Assembly: GCF_018446385.1 (NCBI RefSeq)
Contig: NC_056001.1
Coordinates: forward strand, 12,518,672-12,582,671
Reading direction: 5' to 3'
Source: Zingiber officinale
Taxonomy: Eukaryota; Streptophyta; Magnoliopsida; Zingiberales; Zingiberaceae
Length of the DNA stretch: 64,000 bases
The translations under genes and the position numbers were made by a program. Positions 11,521 through 23,996 of the stretch are shown here, piece after piece (position 1 is the stretch's first letter; every line of letters starts with the position of its first letter). Under the pieces are notes generated by a model, which saw only the letters and a program-made list of their open reading frames with translations, was not told the origin of the DNA and did not search any database.

Positions 11521-12638
11521 TGTAAGATCATTGTGCTAGAGGGGGGAGGGATGAATAACGCTCATTTTAAAACTAAACTCGGAGATAGACAGCCGAATAA
11601 AGACACAAGAAAACAATCGCAAACACCAAGAGTTATTTGGTTCGGAACCTGTGGTGACTCTTACTCCAAGGCCCGCACGTGAGAGTGCTTTCGATGGAAA
11701 ATCACTAATCAATCGAAAGAAGTACAAGTACAATGATTGATTACAAGTAATTATAAGACTTAAAGAATACCAACGATTCGGAAATAAAGATCTTCAGCAC
11801 GGTGCCTTATATGGAAGGCGCATTCAACCTCCATGGAAGGCACCTCCAGTAGGGATACTTATCCCTTCCGCGTCGGAGTCGATAGCTTCCGTGGCCTGCG
11901 CTGTTTATCCATCTGAAGGCGCCTTCAAGCTCTATGGAAGGCGACTTCCATCCAGCATCTAAGGCGCCTTCAAGCTCCTTGAAGACGCCTTCGCACCTTG
12001 TTGCGCGGAGCCTTCACCTAAAGCACTCGAGGCGCCTCCAACATCCCTAGAGGCGCCTCTGACACTGTTCATCCGAGCCTTTTAAATCCTTTTCGCTCCC
12101 TGCAAGATACATTAGTCCAAAATACTAAACATACCCTACAAAATAGAGTTAGCACAATAAAATATGAAATAATAAATTATTTTGACAGTCTCCGGACTGT
12201 CCGATTTTGACTTTGAGTTTCGTTGAAACTCTAGGTCAAACCGACGCCTACTGTTCCCTCGTCGGGGAACGCATCCTCACCTACTTCTCTCAGGAGACCT
12301 TTTGCCAGATTGGTCCTCCATACCAACTGGACTTTTGCTAAATATATGAGTCTTCAGGACTTTTCCGCTGGACGTTCGATCCCCGACCTATCCAATCTTC
12401 CATGTGGTTCGCGACCACCCAGATTTTTACCTAGAGTCCCCCACTCTAGGAAGGCGCTCAACCCGCCAAAACTTTCCACCTAGGGTTACCACCCTCTAGG
12501 ATTTTCCACCTACCTAGAATCCACTAGTACTTTCCTGCAAGTTCAATCACACTTGTTAGATCACAAGATAACTTAACTTTGAACCCTTTGCCATTATCAA
12601 CACACAGGTTTGATAGTCTGATGCTACCCGCACCAACA
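11521..12638 (-). mobile_element. Solo LTR, Copia type, reverse orientation
   Basis: Read on the minus strand it starts TGTTGGTGCGGG and ends TTACA, 1118 bp long. It is flanked by the exact 5-bp duplication ATAAG (11516-11520 and 12639-12643), and no internal region lies between. The minus-strand 3' end carries the phrase common to this LTR group (Pro-rich CCCCTC before the end, and the GGCCTTGGAGTAAGAGTC block). It is a solo LTR left by recombination between the two LTRs of an element; the target duplication shows the insertion itself was ordinary. Confidence 0.85.
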
Positions 12639-12643
12639 ATAAG

Positions 12644-13561
12644 GACAATAAGTGTTTATAAAAGAATGCATCCAAATCGAAAAAGGTCAATTTGTATTAT
12701 GAGGTAGATGCAATTTTACGAGCGATTTAATCTATCAAAAGCATATCTAATTAGAAGTAAAGAAACACTCGCAGGCAGCCATTCAATCCATTAAAGAGGG
12801 AATAAAGGGAAGCCCTAGTTGTAGGATCGAAATAAACGAGAGGGGGGGATCTCATTTTAAAACTTTTCTTTTTGATTTAAAAAACTGGTCGAAAAACTAA
12901 GTACGCAGTGAAAAAATTAAGTAAGAAAAACACAATAAAAAATAAGTATGTGAGTTAGTTTTACTTGATTTGAAGGCTTCAACGACTTCTAACCAAAGCT
13001 CCTGTTCCCTTGAACTATATTGATTGGGCAATCCACTAATTTCTCCTCCGAAAAATCTTCAGACAAAGAAGTCGAATACACAAATGTGGAAAGTGTACAC
13101 TTTCTTATGAATGTATACTAATAATTGAAAACAAACTTAAATTTTACTAACACTTGTAGTAGATAAAGATCGCAGCTTGAGGTCGGTATCACTTTGACTG
13201 TAGTAGTTGGGAGTATCAGAGTTGCAATGAGCAATAGCAAAGAGACGATGCAGTTGAAAGAGTTTGAAAGCTTGTTCAAAAGTGATGTGGAAAGAGCTGA
13301 CCGAATGGTTATTTTATATTGCATTGGGGGTGCCTCCAATGACACAGAGTGCCTCCAATGGTGCCAATCCAATTCAAAACTTCGTTGTTTATCCACTTGA
13401 GGGTGCCTTCAAATGTCTGAGGCCACCTCCAATCCCATCTAAGGAGCCTCCAATCAATGTAGGGAGCCTCCAACAGCTGAAATCTCATCCTTGAAGCTTT
13501 TCTGCATGGAGGTGCCTCCATCTATCCAGGGCATCTCCAATGCCATACTCAGGGTGCCTTC
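12644..13561 (-). repeat. Fragment of another reverse Copia-type LTR
   Basis: From about 12820 the text resembles the terminal part of the neighbouring reverse LTRs: a GAGAGGGGGGATCTCATTTT block, then several GGAGGTGCCTCCAATG-like short repeats (13320-13560). It is cut at 13561 by the Copia element. Short open frames here are products of the repeats. No gene is supported. Confidence 0.5.
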
Positions 13562-14698
13562 TGTTGGTGCGGTTAGCACTAACGGTCTAATTCAAGTTTT
13601 GATGAATGACAAAATAAGTTAAGTTAGTTTTGTTGTTATCTAATACTCTGACCGAGTGTGCAGGAGAAGTCCAGACAGGTCGACGGGCTGACATGATGTC
13701 TGGCACGAAGCCCAGCTAGGTTGACGGGCCGATCGGATAACTGACACGAAGTCCAAATGAGTTGACGGGCTGACCGGACGTTTGGCACGAAGTCCAGCTA
13801 GGTCGACGGACCGATCGAATAGCTGGCACGAAGCCCAGACAGGTCGAAGGGCTGACCGGACGTCTAGCAGGTAAGTGGAGGTACGTCACTAGAGGGGAGT
13901 CACTACGAGGATGCGTTCCCGGGAAGGAAACTTAGGCGCTGATCCAACTTAGAACCATTTTGGAACTCTAAGTCGAGGTCTTGACTAGATTCCGGTCTCG
14001 GAAAGACGGAATCTAAGTCATACTCTACTTGTTGAACTTAAATTATGCTAACACTTTGTTTTGCAGGACATATGTATTATATATATTTGCCTCTGGACTA
14101 ACGTTTTCTTGTAGGAAGGAAGATGTTGGAAAACTAGGATCTGGGCGCCCAGGATGGTTCCGGGCGCCCGGAGGTCCGAGCGCCCGGAGGTCTGAGCGCC
14201 CGGGAGGTACCCGAGCGTCCTGAGGCAAAAATTTATCCCCAACGTCATTTCGCCGTGTGGAGTTCACTGATTGGCCCGGCTACGTCACAACCAGGGCGCC
14301 CTGAAGGTTCCAGGCGCCTCAAACCTCATATATAAGGAGGGTCAAGGCTGGAGTCAGAACAACAACTCAGAATCTACTCTCGTGTGCTCCTGCAACGCTG
14401 CGAAAAGATCTCCGACGAAGTTTTATTTTCTTTCCTGTCTTATTTTCTTAATTATCGATTTTCTTTCACTACATAATTCCTGTACGTAGTTTGTAATAAG
14501 TTTCGAATTATTAGTGATTGTCCATCAAAAGCACCCTTGTGTGCGGGCCTTGGAGTAGGAATCGCCAAAGGCTCCGAACCAAGTAAATCCTTGTGTTCTC
14601 TTTGGCTTGTTTACTTTTCTGCTGTGCTTACTCTCTCGTATTTTTTTTTTAAATCTCTATTCACCCCCACCCCCTCTAACGAAACTCACGATCTAACA
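13562..14698 (+). repeat. 5' LTR of the Copia element
   Basis: Begins TGTTGGTGCGGTTAGCAC and ends GATCTAACA, directly before the primer-binding site. The first 350 bases hold several diverged AGGTCGACGGGCTGACCGG / GGCACGAAGTCC repeats. A TATA box (TATATAAG) is at 14329-14336. The same LTR family appears at 23631 (plus) and 24547-25625 (minus). Confidence 0.9.
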
Positions 14699-14700
14699 AG

Positions 14701-14712
14701 TGGTATCAGAGC
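14701..14712 (+). other. Primer-binding site of the Copia element
   Basis: TGGTATCAGAGC, two bases after the LTR, is complementary to the 3' end of initiator methionine tRNA. This is the usual Ty1/Copia primer. Confidence 0.9.
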
Positions 14713-14969
14713 AGGTACCACTCTGATTTTGTGCAACCACCAATCAGACAAGGGGATGAAATTTCTTTTCCATTTTTTTTGGCTTTTCAGTTTTTCGCAT
14801 AATTTCAAACTGGTAGTATTACCTTTTTGGAAATATTTTCTCGTTGCAGTTAATCTAAATTGGTGCAACACCAATTTAGTTCTCTCTATTACTTCTATTT
14901 TTTCCCGCACTACTAATCCAAGACCAAGTCTTGGGACCTTGCTTGTCTAGTTGCTTTCTTGTGTGCAGG

Positions 14970-16654
14970 ATGTCTCAGATTGAAGGTTTCAGCACGGTAC
15001 GTCCTCCCCTATTCAACGGGGACGATTTTCTGTACTGGAAGAAAAGAATGGAAGTCTACCTGAAGATGGACTTCGACCAATGGTTCAGCGTCACAAAAGC
15101 CTATAGAGCACCAGTTGACAACTCCGGAAGTCCACTTGATATGGAATAGTGGACTCCGGACATGAAGAAGAAAGCATCGACGGAGAATAAGGCAATCAAC
15201 ATGCTACAATGCGGACTGACTAGGGAAGAGTTGAACCGGGTAGGACCGCACCAGAATGCGAAAGAACATTGGGACAAGTTGATCGAGCTGCACGAAGGAA
15301 ACAGCGACGCTAAGGTAACGAAACGAGATTTGTTATTAAATAGAATGTTTAATATAAAAATATAGGAAGGAGAAATGGCGAGTCAGCTACACGCGAGGAT
15401 CAAGGATATTCTCAACGGACTCCACGCGATAGGCCACCAGATGGAAAGTCGAGATCTGATAAGGTACGCATTAAACGTATTTCCGCGCAATAATTTGTGG
15501 GCATCTATCGTGGATGCCTACAAAATTTCTAAAAATCTATCTAAGTTAAAATTATACGAACTATTTTGTGAATTAAAACTACACGAACAGACTAACGCCC
15601 AAATCGAGAAAGGTATTGCCTTGTTTGCAGGTTCCTCCAAGGAAAGAACAAAGAACAAGTTTGAACCCTATGAAGATTTTGACCATGATTCTGAAGATGA
15701 GGAGTACCTGGTGAACCTAGTAAGAAAAATGTTCACCAGGAGGAAGAAGAGCTTCAACAAGAAGGACCTGTAGAAGATCAACTCTCCAACCGAACCAAGG
15801 AATGTGACGTGCTTCGGGTGCAACAAGAAGGGCCACTACAAGAACGAGTGTCCAAGATTGAAGAACGGCAAACCGAAGACGACCAAAAAGAATGCCCTCA
15901 AAATGACGTGGGCGACTCTTCCTCGGACGAGTCGGAGGACGAAGATCAGAAACACCAGAGTCACCTCGCGCTGATGGCCCGCGAAGCAGAGTCGGAGGAT
16001 GAATCGGAAGACGGGTCCGAACCCGAATCGAGCCACGAGTCTGTACTTGTTCCCGAAGGTTCCGAAGAGGTATACCAAAATTTAAATCGAAAGTTCTTTA
16101 AAATTATTTCTTGTTTAAATAGGAAATTAGTTAAATTAGAAGATGAAAACAAATTACTCCTTGAGGAAAACCAAAACCTCAAGGAACAAATTACAAAAAA
16201 TAATCCAACACAAGATCTAACACTTGAGGAGGAGAATTTATCACTTAAAATACAAATTAATAAATTAAAAGAAATGTTAGAAAAATTTACAACAAGATCT
16301 AAAAATTTAGATTTAATCTTAAATAATCAAAAAGCAATTTACAAAAAAATCAGACTTGGCTATAAGTCAAGTTCAAATAAAATATTTAAATCATTCATAA
16401 CCCAACCTAAACCAACAAGTAAAGTTTGGGTTCTGAAAGCGTATTTAACCACGCAAGTAGGGCCTAACCAATACTACATACCTAAAGAAAAAATATACTA
16501 TATAAAATCAGATAATTCAAATAAAAAACCTAAATACAAATCTAAATCAACAAATTCAAAAACTAAACATTTTAAAACCCACCAAAACTTAGAATATCAT
16601 GAAGTTAAATATAATTACAAAAAGAACAGACATAAACCAAGAACCAAAAATTAA
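14970..16654 (+). pseudogene. Gag region of the Copia element (fossil)
   Basis: Starts MSQIEGFSTVRPPLF, with the FNGDDFLYWKKRME pattern of Copia Gag (UBN2 / Retrotran_gag type). A CFGCNKKGHYKNECP zinc knuckle (CCHC) is seen near 15810-15855, followed by an acidic Ser/Glu/Asp stretch and a coiled-coil-like Lys/Asn/Glu-rich tail. In the family this is the particle and nucleocapsid protein. The region is broken. Confidence 0.8.
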
Positions 16655-16978
16655 ATAAAGGCCAATAATTCAGGGGGAGGCTCCATAATAGCTGTCACCT
16701 CCAAAACTAACCTACCCGACAGGGTAACCCAAACTAATCTACCTGGCAGGGTAATTAGGACTAATTAGAAAAGGTTCAAGTTTAACTTGACCTATGGTAC
16801 TGGTGAAGTTTTGGATGATAGTACGTTAAGGAAACTTAGTCTATGCATGTCTAAGAAGATATGACTTCGACCTGGTGCATTGGGCTAAGTGGAACTGACC
16901 GAAGCTATCCTTTATGGATCCATCCTTTATGGATCCTAACCAATTAGACCAAGGTTTTGTACTAAGTCCAATGGATAG

Positions 16979-18532
16979 TGTTGGGAGATTGTTGGTGCAA
17001 TATTCCCCAGGTCAAGGTTGACCTAGTTTGACTAAGCTTGAATTGGTTCAAGCTCGAGTCTTAATGTTTGTGTTTTGATGGTTTGACAATACATGTTGAC
17101 AATACATGAAGATTGCAGGTGCAATTGTTCATGTGTGAAGGAGAGTCAAGTAGATCAAAATTGACTGGATACTTGACGTGGAAATCCTAGTGAGTGAAGC
17201 TAGGTGAAAGTCCTGGTGAGTGAAGCCAGGCAGATGGAAAGTCCTGGTGAGTGAAGCCAGGCAGATGGGAAGTTCTAGTGAGTGAAGCTAGGTGAAAGAC
17301 CTAGTGAGTGAAGTCAGGCAGAAGAGAAGTCCTAGTGAGTGAAGCTAGGCAGTTGGAAGTCCTAGTGAGTGAAGCTAGGTAGTTTGAAGTCCTGGTGAGT
17401 GAAGTCAGGCACAGGAAATCCAAATGGATCAAGGTTGATCAGACATCTGGTGGAGGGAAGCCCGAGTAGGTCAAAGTGATTGATCGGATACTTGGCACGA
17501 GGAGGAAAGTCCAAGTAGGTCAAAGGGATTGACCGGATACTTGGCACGAGGAGGAAATCCAAGTGGGTCAAAGGGTTGACCGGACACTTGGTGAGCGAGT
17601 CCTAGCAGATCAAGGGTGACCGGATGCTAGGCATTATGTACCAACAGGTCATGGTTGACCGGATGTTGGTTTAAGAGGGCTTGTGACTTGGTTTTGGGCA
17701 AAAACAAATGTCTGGATCGATCAGCCGATCGATTGGCTGATGCCCAATCGATCAGCCGATCGATTGGGAAGGTCCCCGTGACAAGCCTTGAGTGGGCAAG
17801 TCGCAGAGTGCACAGAACGTCTCTGGATCAATCGGTCGATCGATCCAAAGACCCCAATCCATCAGTGGATCGATTGGGGTGGCGCGTTTTTACGCGATAA
17901 AGGCTGGATCGATCAGCCGATCGATCCAAGATATTCCATAGAGCACAGAGGCACTCTGGATCGATCAATCGATCGATCCAAAGCCTCCCCGATAGATTGG
18001 GAGCAATCCAATCGATCGAGATCCGACCGTTGGCATCGTATTTAGCTGCAGGCGCTCGATTCCTTCGTTAGAGTTCACACTGTTCATCTCAGATCATCTC
18101 AGCAATTCCACAACTTCTCCACAAAGTTCAGATCGCCAGTTCTTGAAGGTTCTTGGAGGTTTTCCAAGTCAAGAGGTGGATCTACAGCTGAAGAAGAAAG
18201 CTAGGGTTAGGGTTTCCTTGTAAGCTTGTGCTGTATTTTGTTTCCCTTTCCCTTTCTTCTTGTAGTGTGAACTTGTAGGGCTTCTCCGCCTTCGGTAGTT
18301 ACCGAAAAGGAGTGTTTATTAGTGGAGGTGTGTGTGAGTGTGTGGATCTTTGGACTAGTCACCTCCTTTGGAGGTGGATACCAAGTAAATCTACTTGTTA
18401 GCGTTGTGTGTGTTGTTTCTTGTATATTTCCGCTGCACATCTTTGAAGAAACAAGCAACGCCGACCACGAGAACGCGACGAGCTATTCACCCCCCCCCCC
18501 CCCCCCCCTCTAGCTACATTTCGGTCCCAACA
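16979..18532 (+). mobile_element. Solo LTR nested in the Copia element
   Basis: The 1554-bp unit starts TGTTGGGA and ends TCCCAACA, an 8-base inverted terminus. It is flanked by the exact 5-bp duplication GATAG (16974-16978 and 18533-18537). It splits the Copia element between gag and protease and lies in the same orientation. Inside are about eight copies of a 30-bp GTCCTAGTGAGTGAAGCTAG unit (about 17180-17410), AGGTCAAAGTGATTGACCGG repeats (17470-17650), GATCGATC-rich palindromes (17715-18020) and a 19-base C run near the end (18490-18508). No coding content. Confidence 0.88.
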
Positions 18533-18749
18533 GATAGGATTATTTGGAAAACCTCGAAGGCATAGTTACTCTAATGATGTTCAAGTGACTCATCATAGCC
18601 CAGAAGTTTATCCAGAGAATGCCTATTTGGTAGACCCAAAGTTAAACCTGAATCTAACACAAAGTTAAACCAAACCCTAAAATTGAACCTAATTCATCTC
18701 ACAAAATTATAGGATTACCTGATTGAAAACGTAGATCGGGCGAGATGAC

Positions 18750-19290
18750 TAAGGACTCAATTAAAATAAAATAAAATAAATTCAATTCAATTAAAATAAA
18801 ATAAATTCAATTCAATTCAATTAAAATAAATTAAATTAAATTAAATTATAATTAAATAAAATAAAATTAATTAAATTAAATTAAATTATTTTTTTAAAAA
18901 AATATGTTTAAAAAAAATAAAAAAAATATTTTAAAAAACTCTTTAAAAAACTTTAAAAATCTTTTTAAAAATTATTTCAAAAACTCTTTTGAAAACTTTA
19001 AAAATTATTTTAAAAACTCTTTCAAAAACTTTAAAAATCCTTTTAAAAATATCTTTTAAAAACTCTTTTGAAAACTTTACAAATTATTTTAAAAACTCTC
19101 TAAAAACTTTAAAAATCTTTTCTTTTAAAAACTCTTTCAAAAACTTTAAAAATCCTTTTAAAAACTCTTTTGAAAACTTTAAAAATCTTTTTTTTAAAAA
19201 AAATATTTTAAAAACTCTTTTGAAAATTTTAAAAATCCTTTTAAAAATTATTTTAAAAATTAACTTAAAATTAATTTTAAAACTTTATTA
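18750..19290. repeat. A/T low-complexity tract in the Copia element
   Basis: Runs of AATTAAAATAAA words, then many copies of a TTTTAAAAACTCTTTTGAAAAC-like motif, built only from short A and T runs with C spacers. The long open frame across it is composed of Lys, Asn, Leu, Phe and Ile and is an artefact of the repeat. Confidence 0.8.
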
Positions 19291-19335
19291 AATTCATTTT
19301 AAAATTAACCTAGATTTTTAATTAACATAAGGTTT

Positions 19336-22300
19336 ATGTCAAAACTAATCTTAAAATTTTATCAGCCTAAGCTTAGACTAACTCTATTAGAGGAAACCAA
19401 GTGGATTTTGGACAGTGGTTGCTCCAAACATATGACTGGAGATCACACCAAATTCACTCAACTTACTTACAAAAGCTTAGGGACAATTGCCTTCGGAAAC
19501 AATGGCAAATTCAAGGTAATTGGTATAGGTAACATTGAACTAAAATCTGACTTCATTATTACAAATGTCTTACTTATCAAAAATTTCAAGTATAATCTCC
19601 TAAGTATCAGTCAATTGTGTGACACTAGGTATAGGGTTAGGTTCTTATTTTCAGAATGTCTAATCAAGCACCTAGATAATCCTAAAATAAGTCTAAAAGG
19701 ATTTAGAAAAGACAACATCTATGCAATTAACCTAACCACTTCTTCAATTAAGTGTTATTTAACACAAAAAGAAGAAGCATAGTTATGGCATAGAAGAATG
19801 TCACACACCAATTTCAGAAATATAAGTAAAATAAATGGATTAGTTAGAAGCTTACCAAAATTACCTAACTTAGACTCAACCATATGTAATGTTTGTCAAC
19901 AAGGCAAACAAACAAAATCTACCCACAAACCAATTAATCAATCTCAGACTAATTCAATACTAGAACTTTTACATCTAGACCTGTTTGACTCCCATGGGGT
20001 CAAGTCTATAAACGGTAGTTTATATTGTCTAGTAATAATAGATGACTACTCTAGGTTCACTTGGGTAAAATTCTTAAAAAATAAGGATGAAACCTTTGAA
20101 ATTTTTATAAACTTTTGTAAACAAGTTGAAAACAAAAAAGATCTTAAAATTAAAAGAATTAGAAGTGATAATGAGGGAGAATTTAAAAATCATAACTTTA
20201 ATAAATTATGTCCTGAAAATGGTTATTATCATGAATTTGCATACCCTAAAACCCCTCAACAAAATGGGATTGTAGAAAGAAAAAATAGAACTTTACTTGA
20301 AGCATCTAGAACTATGTTAAATGAATATAATCTTCCCAAATATTTCTGGGCAGAAGCTGTTAGTACAGCCTGCTACATGCAAAATAGAACAACTCTAAAT
20401 AAAGTACATAATAAAACTTTTTTCGAAGTTTATTATAACAAACAACCCAATATAAAATATTTTAAAGTATTTGGGTGCCCAGCTTTCATCTTAAACACAA
20501 GGGAATATTTAGAAAAATTTACCTCTAAAGTAGAAAATGAGATTTTTGTGGGATACTCACTCAACAGTAGGGGATACAGATTATATAATAAGGTTACATT
20601 AAGAATTGAAGAAACCACCAATGTAAAATTTGAGAAATTCAAACCAAACTTAGATCAAACCCAACTTCGGCCAATTAAGTTCATTCAAAGCAATAGTAAT
20701 CAAGAAGGAAACAATCAAGACTTAAATCATGAAGAAGAAGAAAGAACTCAAGAAAATCAACCTCCTAGAACCATAAGAGTCAACCCAAATCATCCAACTG
20801 ACCAGATAATCGGTGATCCAGATCTACAGGTTTAGACTAGGTCATCCTTTAGGAACCTAAATCAAATTTCTTTAATTTCAAAAACTGAACCTAAAACCAT
20901 AGCTGAATCCTTGCTTGATCCAGACTAGGTCATAGCTATGCAAGAGGAACTAGCTCAATTTGAGTGGAATGAAGTCTGAGACTTAGTACCACCACCTAAA
21001 AATAAAAAGGTAATAGAAACAAAATGGGTTTTTAGAAATAAACTTAGTGAAACTAAGGAAATTACTAGAAATAAGGCTAGTCTAGTCGTCAAGGGGTTTA
21101 GTCAAGTTGAAGGACTTGACTATGATAAAACTTATGCCCCAGTAGCTAGACTAGAGTCTATTAGAATGTTACTCAGCTATTCAACCCATAAAGGGTTTAG
21201 ACTATATCAAATGGATGTCAAATCAGCCTTCCTAAACGGATTAATAAAAGAAGAAGTCTATGTGAGACAACCACCTGGGTTTGAAAGTCTAGAACACCTT
21301 GAGTATGCATTTAAATTAAAGAAAGTCTTATATGGACTTAAACAAGCACCTAGGGCATGGTATGAAAGGTTAACCTCTTACCTTATATCCAAAGGGTTTA
21401 ACCAGAGTCAAATTGACCTGAACCTATTCGTTAAATTAATAAAAGAGGACATATTTATAGCCCAAATTTATGTAGATGATATAATTTTTGGATCAACTAA
21501 TTCAGAATTTTTAGAAGAATTCACAAACTTAATGGAACAAGAATTTGAAATGAGTCTAGTTGGCAAATTAACTTACTTTTTAGGATTACAAATCAAACAA
21601 ACAAATGAAGGTAATTATATTTATCAACAAAAATACACTAAAGAATTACTTAAAAAATTTGGAATGGAAATGCTAAGGAAATAAAAACACCTATGGTAGT
21701 AAACACAATCCTAGATGAAGATGCAAATGGAAAACCAGTTGACTTAAAACACTATAGGAGTGTCATAGGTAGCCTACTGTACTTAACTGCAAGTCGACCC
21801 GATATCTTATTTGCAGTTAGTATATGTGCTAGATATCAAACCTGTGCTAAAGAATCACATTTGACTCAAGTCAAAAGAATCTTTAGATACCTTAAAGGAA
21901 CAACAAATGTAGGTATTTGGTATCCCAGAACTAATAATTTTGAATTAATAGGATATTCTGACTCAGATTATGCTGGATGCAAATTACACCGCAAAAGCAC
22001 AAGTGGTGGATGTCAACTACTAGGTCCATCACTTGTTAGCTGGTTTAGTAGAAAACAACACTGCGTTGCTCTATCTATAACTGGGTCAGAATATATCATA
22101 GGAGAATGCGTTGCCCAACTATTATGGATGAGGCACACATTAAAAAATTTTAACTTAAACCTCACAAATGTAAAAGTATTAATTGACAATATTAGTTCAA
22201 TTAATTTAACAAAAAATCCAGTGCATCATTCCAGAACCAAACACATTGAAATTAGGTATCACTTTATCAGGGACAATGTCACTAAAGGAGACATTGAACT

Positions 22301-22409
22301 CAAGTACATTGAGTCAAAATCTAATTTAGCTGACATATTTACTAAATCCCTCCCTGAAAGTGAGTTTAGCAATCTACGTAGAAAATTAGGAATGTGTCCA
22401 ATAGATTAG
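19336..22409 (+). pseudogene. Pol region of the Copia element (fossil)
   Basis: Domains in order: a retropepsin core WILDSGCSKHMTG near 19405; a GAG-pre-integrase stretch with HX and CXXC-type zinc ligands (MSHTNF, then CNVCQQGK) near 19798-19910; integrase with LHLDLFDSHG and DDYSRFTWV (about 19970-20300) and the second catalytic region near 20160; reverse transcriptase with [19 protein letters not shown] and the YVDDIIFGS active site (about 21000-21700); and RNase H with ADIFTKSLP near its end (21700-22409). In the family these copy element RNA and insert the DNA. The region is broken, with several interruptions. Confidence 0.88.
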
Positions 22410-23630
22410 GAATTTTAAAATTATTTTCAAAAATGGCTATTTTCAAATTCTAAGGTAAAATGCTTTTATGTTTCAAAATTCCCTATTTTTAGTATTTCAA
22501 AATCAGTTTTAACCTTAGACTAGAATAATCCCTTAGAAAGCATGTTCCCCTAGGGATAGTACTTGAGCATCTCACCAACATCTTAGGATTCTTTTGTTTG
22601 TGATTGCCAAACATAGAAAGGGGTGAGATGCATAGGCCAATTGCCTGGACTTAAAATGCTTATGTCAGTGCATCGATATAAGTCTGGGCGTTAAATATCA
22701 AACAAATAATAATCAAGTTAAGTCATTCAGTTTAGTCAAACACTAACTGATGTTTTGACTTAACTTGACTAACCAAGTGAAAGCTGCTATCCTCTGGATA
22801 GTCAGTAAGTAGCTAACTGGTTAGACAGATTTTGTAATGTCAGGTACAGGGGGAGGTTAATTATTTTTCTATTTATTTTAAATTACTTTTACAAAATACC
22901 TCTTTTTAAAAAACAAGTCAAAACTAAGTGTTTAAAAATTTTAAAATTAGTTTTCAAAATTAGTTTTGAAAGTTAAAATTATTTTTTTTAAAAAAAAATA
23001 TGCTTTATTGTTCAAATTTTAAACGTTTCAAATTTAATCTTGAAAATGACACCTTCTAAACTTGGTTTCTGAAAATTGATTTTGAAAATTCGATCTTACC
23101 TAGTTTTGAAAATTGATTTTGAAAATTTGATGTTATTTAGTTTTGAAAATTAGATTTTTTTTTTCAAACTTATTTTGAAAATTAAATTAATTTACACTTA
23201 TGTTTGAAAATTAGAATTTCTGAACTTGACTTTTATAAAGTTAGCTTTAATAAACTTATATTTGAAAATTAGCTCTTATAAATTTATGGTTGCAAAAATT
23301 ATTTTTTGAAAATAAATCTGCAAACTTATTACTAAGTTATTTTGCTAAATCGGCTATTTTTAAATGGAAAATTGTCTATTTTTAAACTCTCCCAAAAATA
23401 TTTGACCTACATTTCTAAAATTTGTTTACCTTCCACTTTTTAAATTACTTTATTGTTCTATGTTACTTTTTTGATGAATGTCAAAGGGGGAGGGATAGGT
23501 GGTTAAATTAGTTAAACAAACACAAACAGAACAAAACTTAAAAGCTAACTTAACAACCATATGCTTGTTTCTTACATGCATATTTATCACTAACTTAACT
23601 AGGTTGTCATTACATCAAAAAAGGGGAGAT
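22410..23630 (+). other. Untranslated tail of the Copia element with polypurine tract
   Basis: 1.2 kb of AT-rich sequence with no usable frame between RNase H and the 3' LTR. Many GAAAATTGATTTTGAAAATT repeats lie at about 22900-23260. It ends in AAAAAAGGGGAGAT (23617-23630), the polypurine tract. SIRE elements may carry an extra envelope-like frame here; none is recognisable. Confidence 0.75.
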
Positions 23631-23996
23631 TGTTGGTGCGGTTAGCACTAACGGTCTAACTCAAGTTTTGATGAATGACAAAATAGGTTAAGTTAGTTTT
23701 GTTATTATCTAACACTCTGACCGAGTGTGCAGGAGAAGTCCAGACAGGTCGACGGGCTGACCTGATGTCTGGTACGAAACCCAACTAGGTCGACGGGCCG
23801 ACCGGATAGCTGGCACGAAGTCCAACCGGATCGACGGGCTGACCGACCGTTTGGCATGAAGTCCAGCTAGGTCAACGGGCCGACCAGATAGCTAGCGCGA
23901 AGTCCAGACAGGTCGAAGGGTTGACCGAACGTCTGGCAGGTAAGTGAAGGTAAGTCACTGGAGGGGAGTGACTGCGAGGACGCGTTCCCGGGAAGG
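23631..23996 (+). repeat. Truncated 3' LTR of the Copia element
   Basis: Matches the first 360 bases of the 5' LTR at about 90% by eye, up to CGTTCCCGGGAAGG. After that the sequence is rearranged, so no 3' end and no target duplication can be found. Confidence 0.85.

Larger units (their letters stand above)
13562..23996 (+). mobile_element. Ty1/Copia LTR retrotransposon, SIRE/Maximus-like, broken
   Basis: The 5' LTR (13562-14698), PBS, gag, protease, integrase, reverse transcriptase, RNase H and 3' LTR start (23631) are in Copia order on the plus strand. A TG...CA LTR of about 1.1 kb, a TGGTATCAGAGC primer site and a long untranslated stretch before the 3' LTR fit the SIRE/Maximus group. The element is interrupted by a 1.55-kb solo LTR (16979-18532), and its 3' LTR is cut short near 23996 by rearranged sequence. 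The two LTRs differ at about 10% over the shared 360 bp, suggesting an insertion several million years old. It is broken, with multiple disruptions in gag and pol. Confidence 0.9.

Noticed and set aside
18989-19291. 100-residue Lys/Leu/Phe/Asn-rich frame
   Set aside because: Produced by A/T homopolymer-like repeats inside the Copia element.
22410-23630. Envelope-like frame expected in some SIRE elements
   Set aside because: No usable frame or membrane-protein pattern is visible in this stretch.
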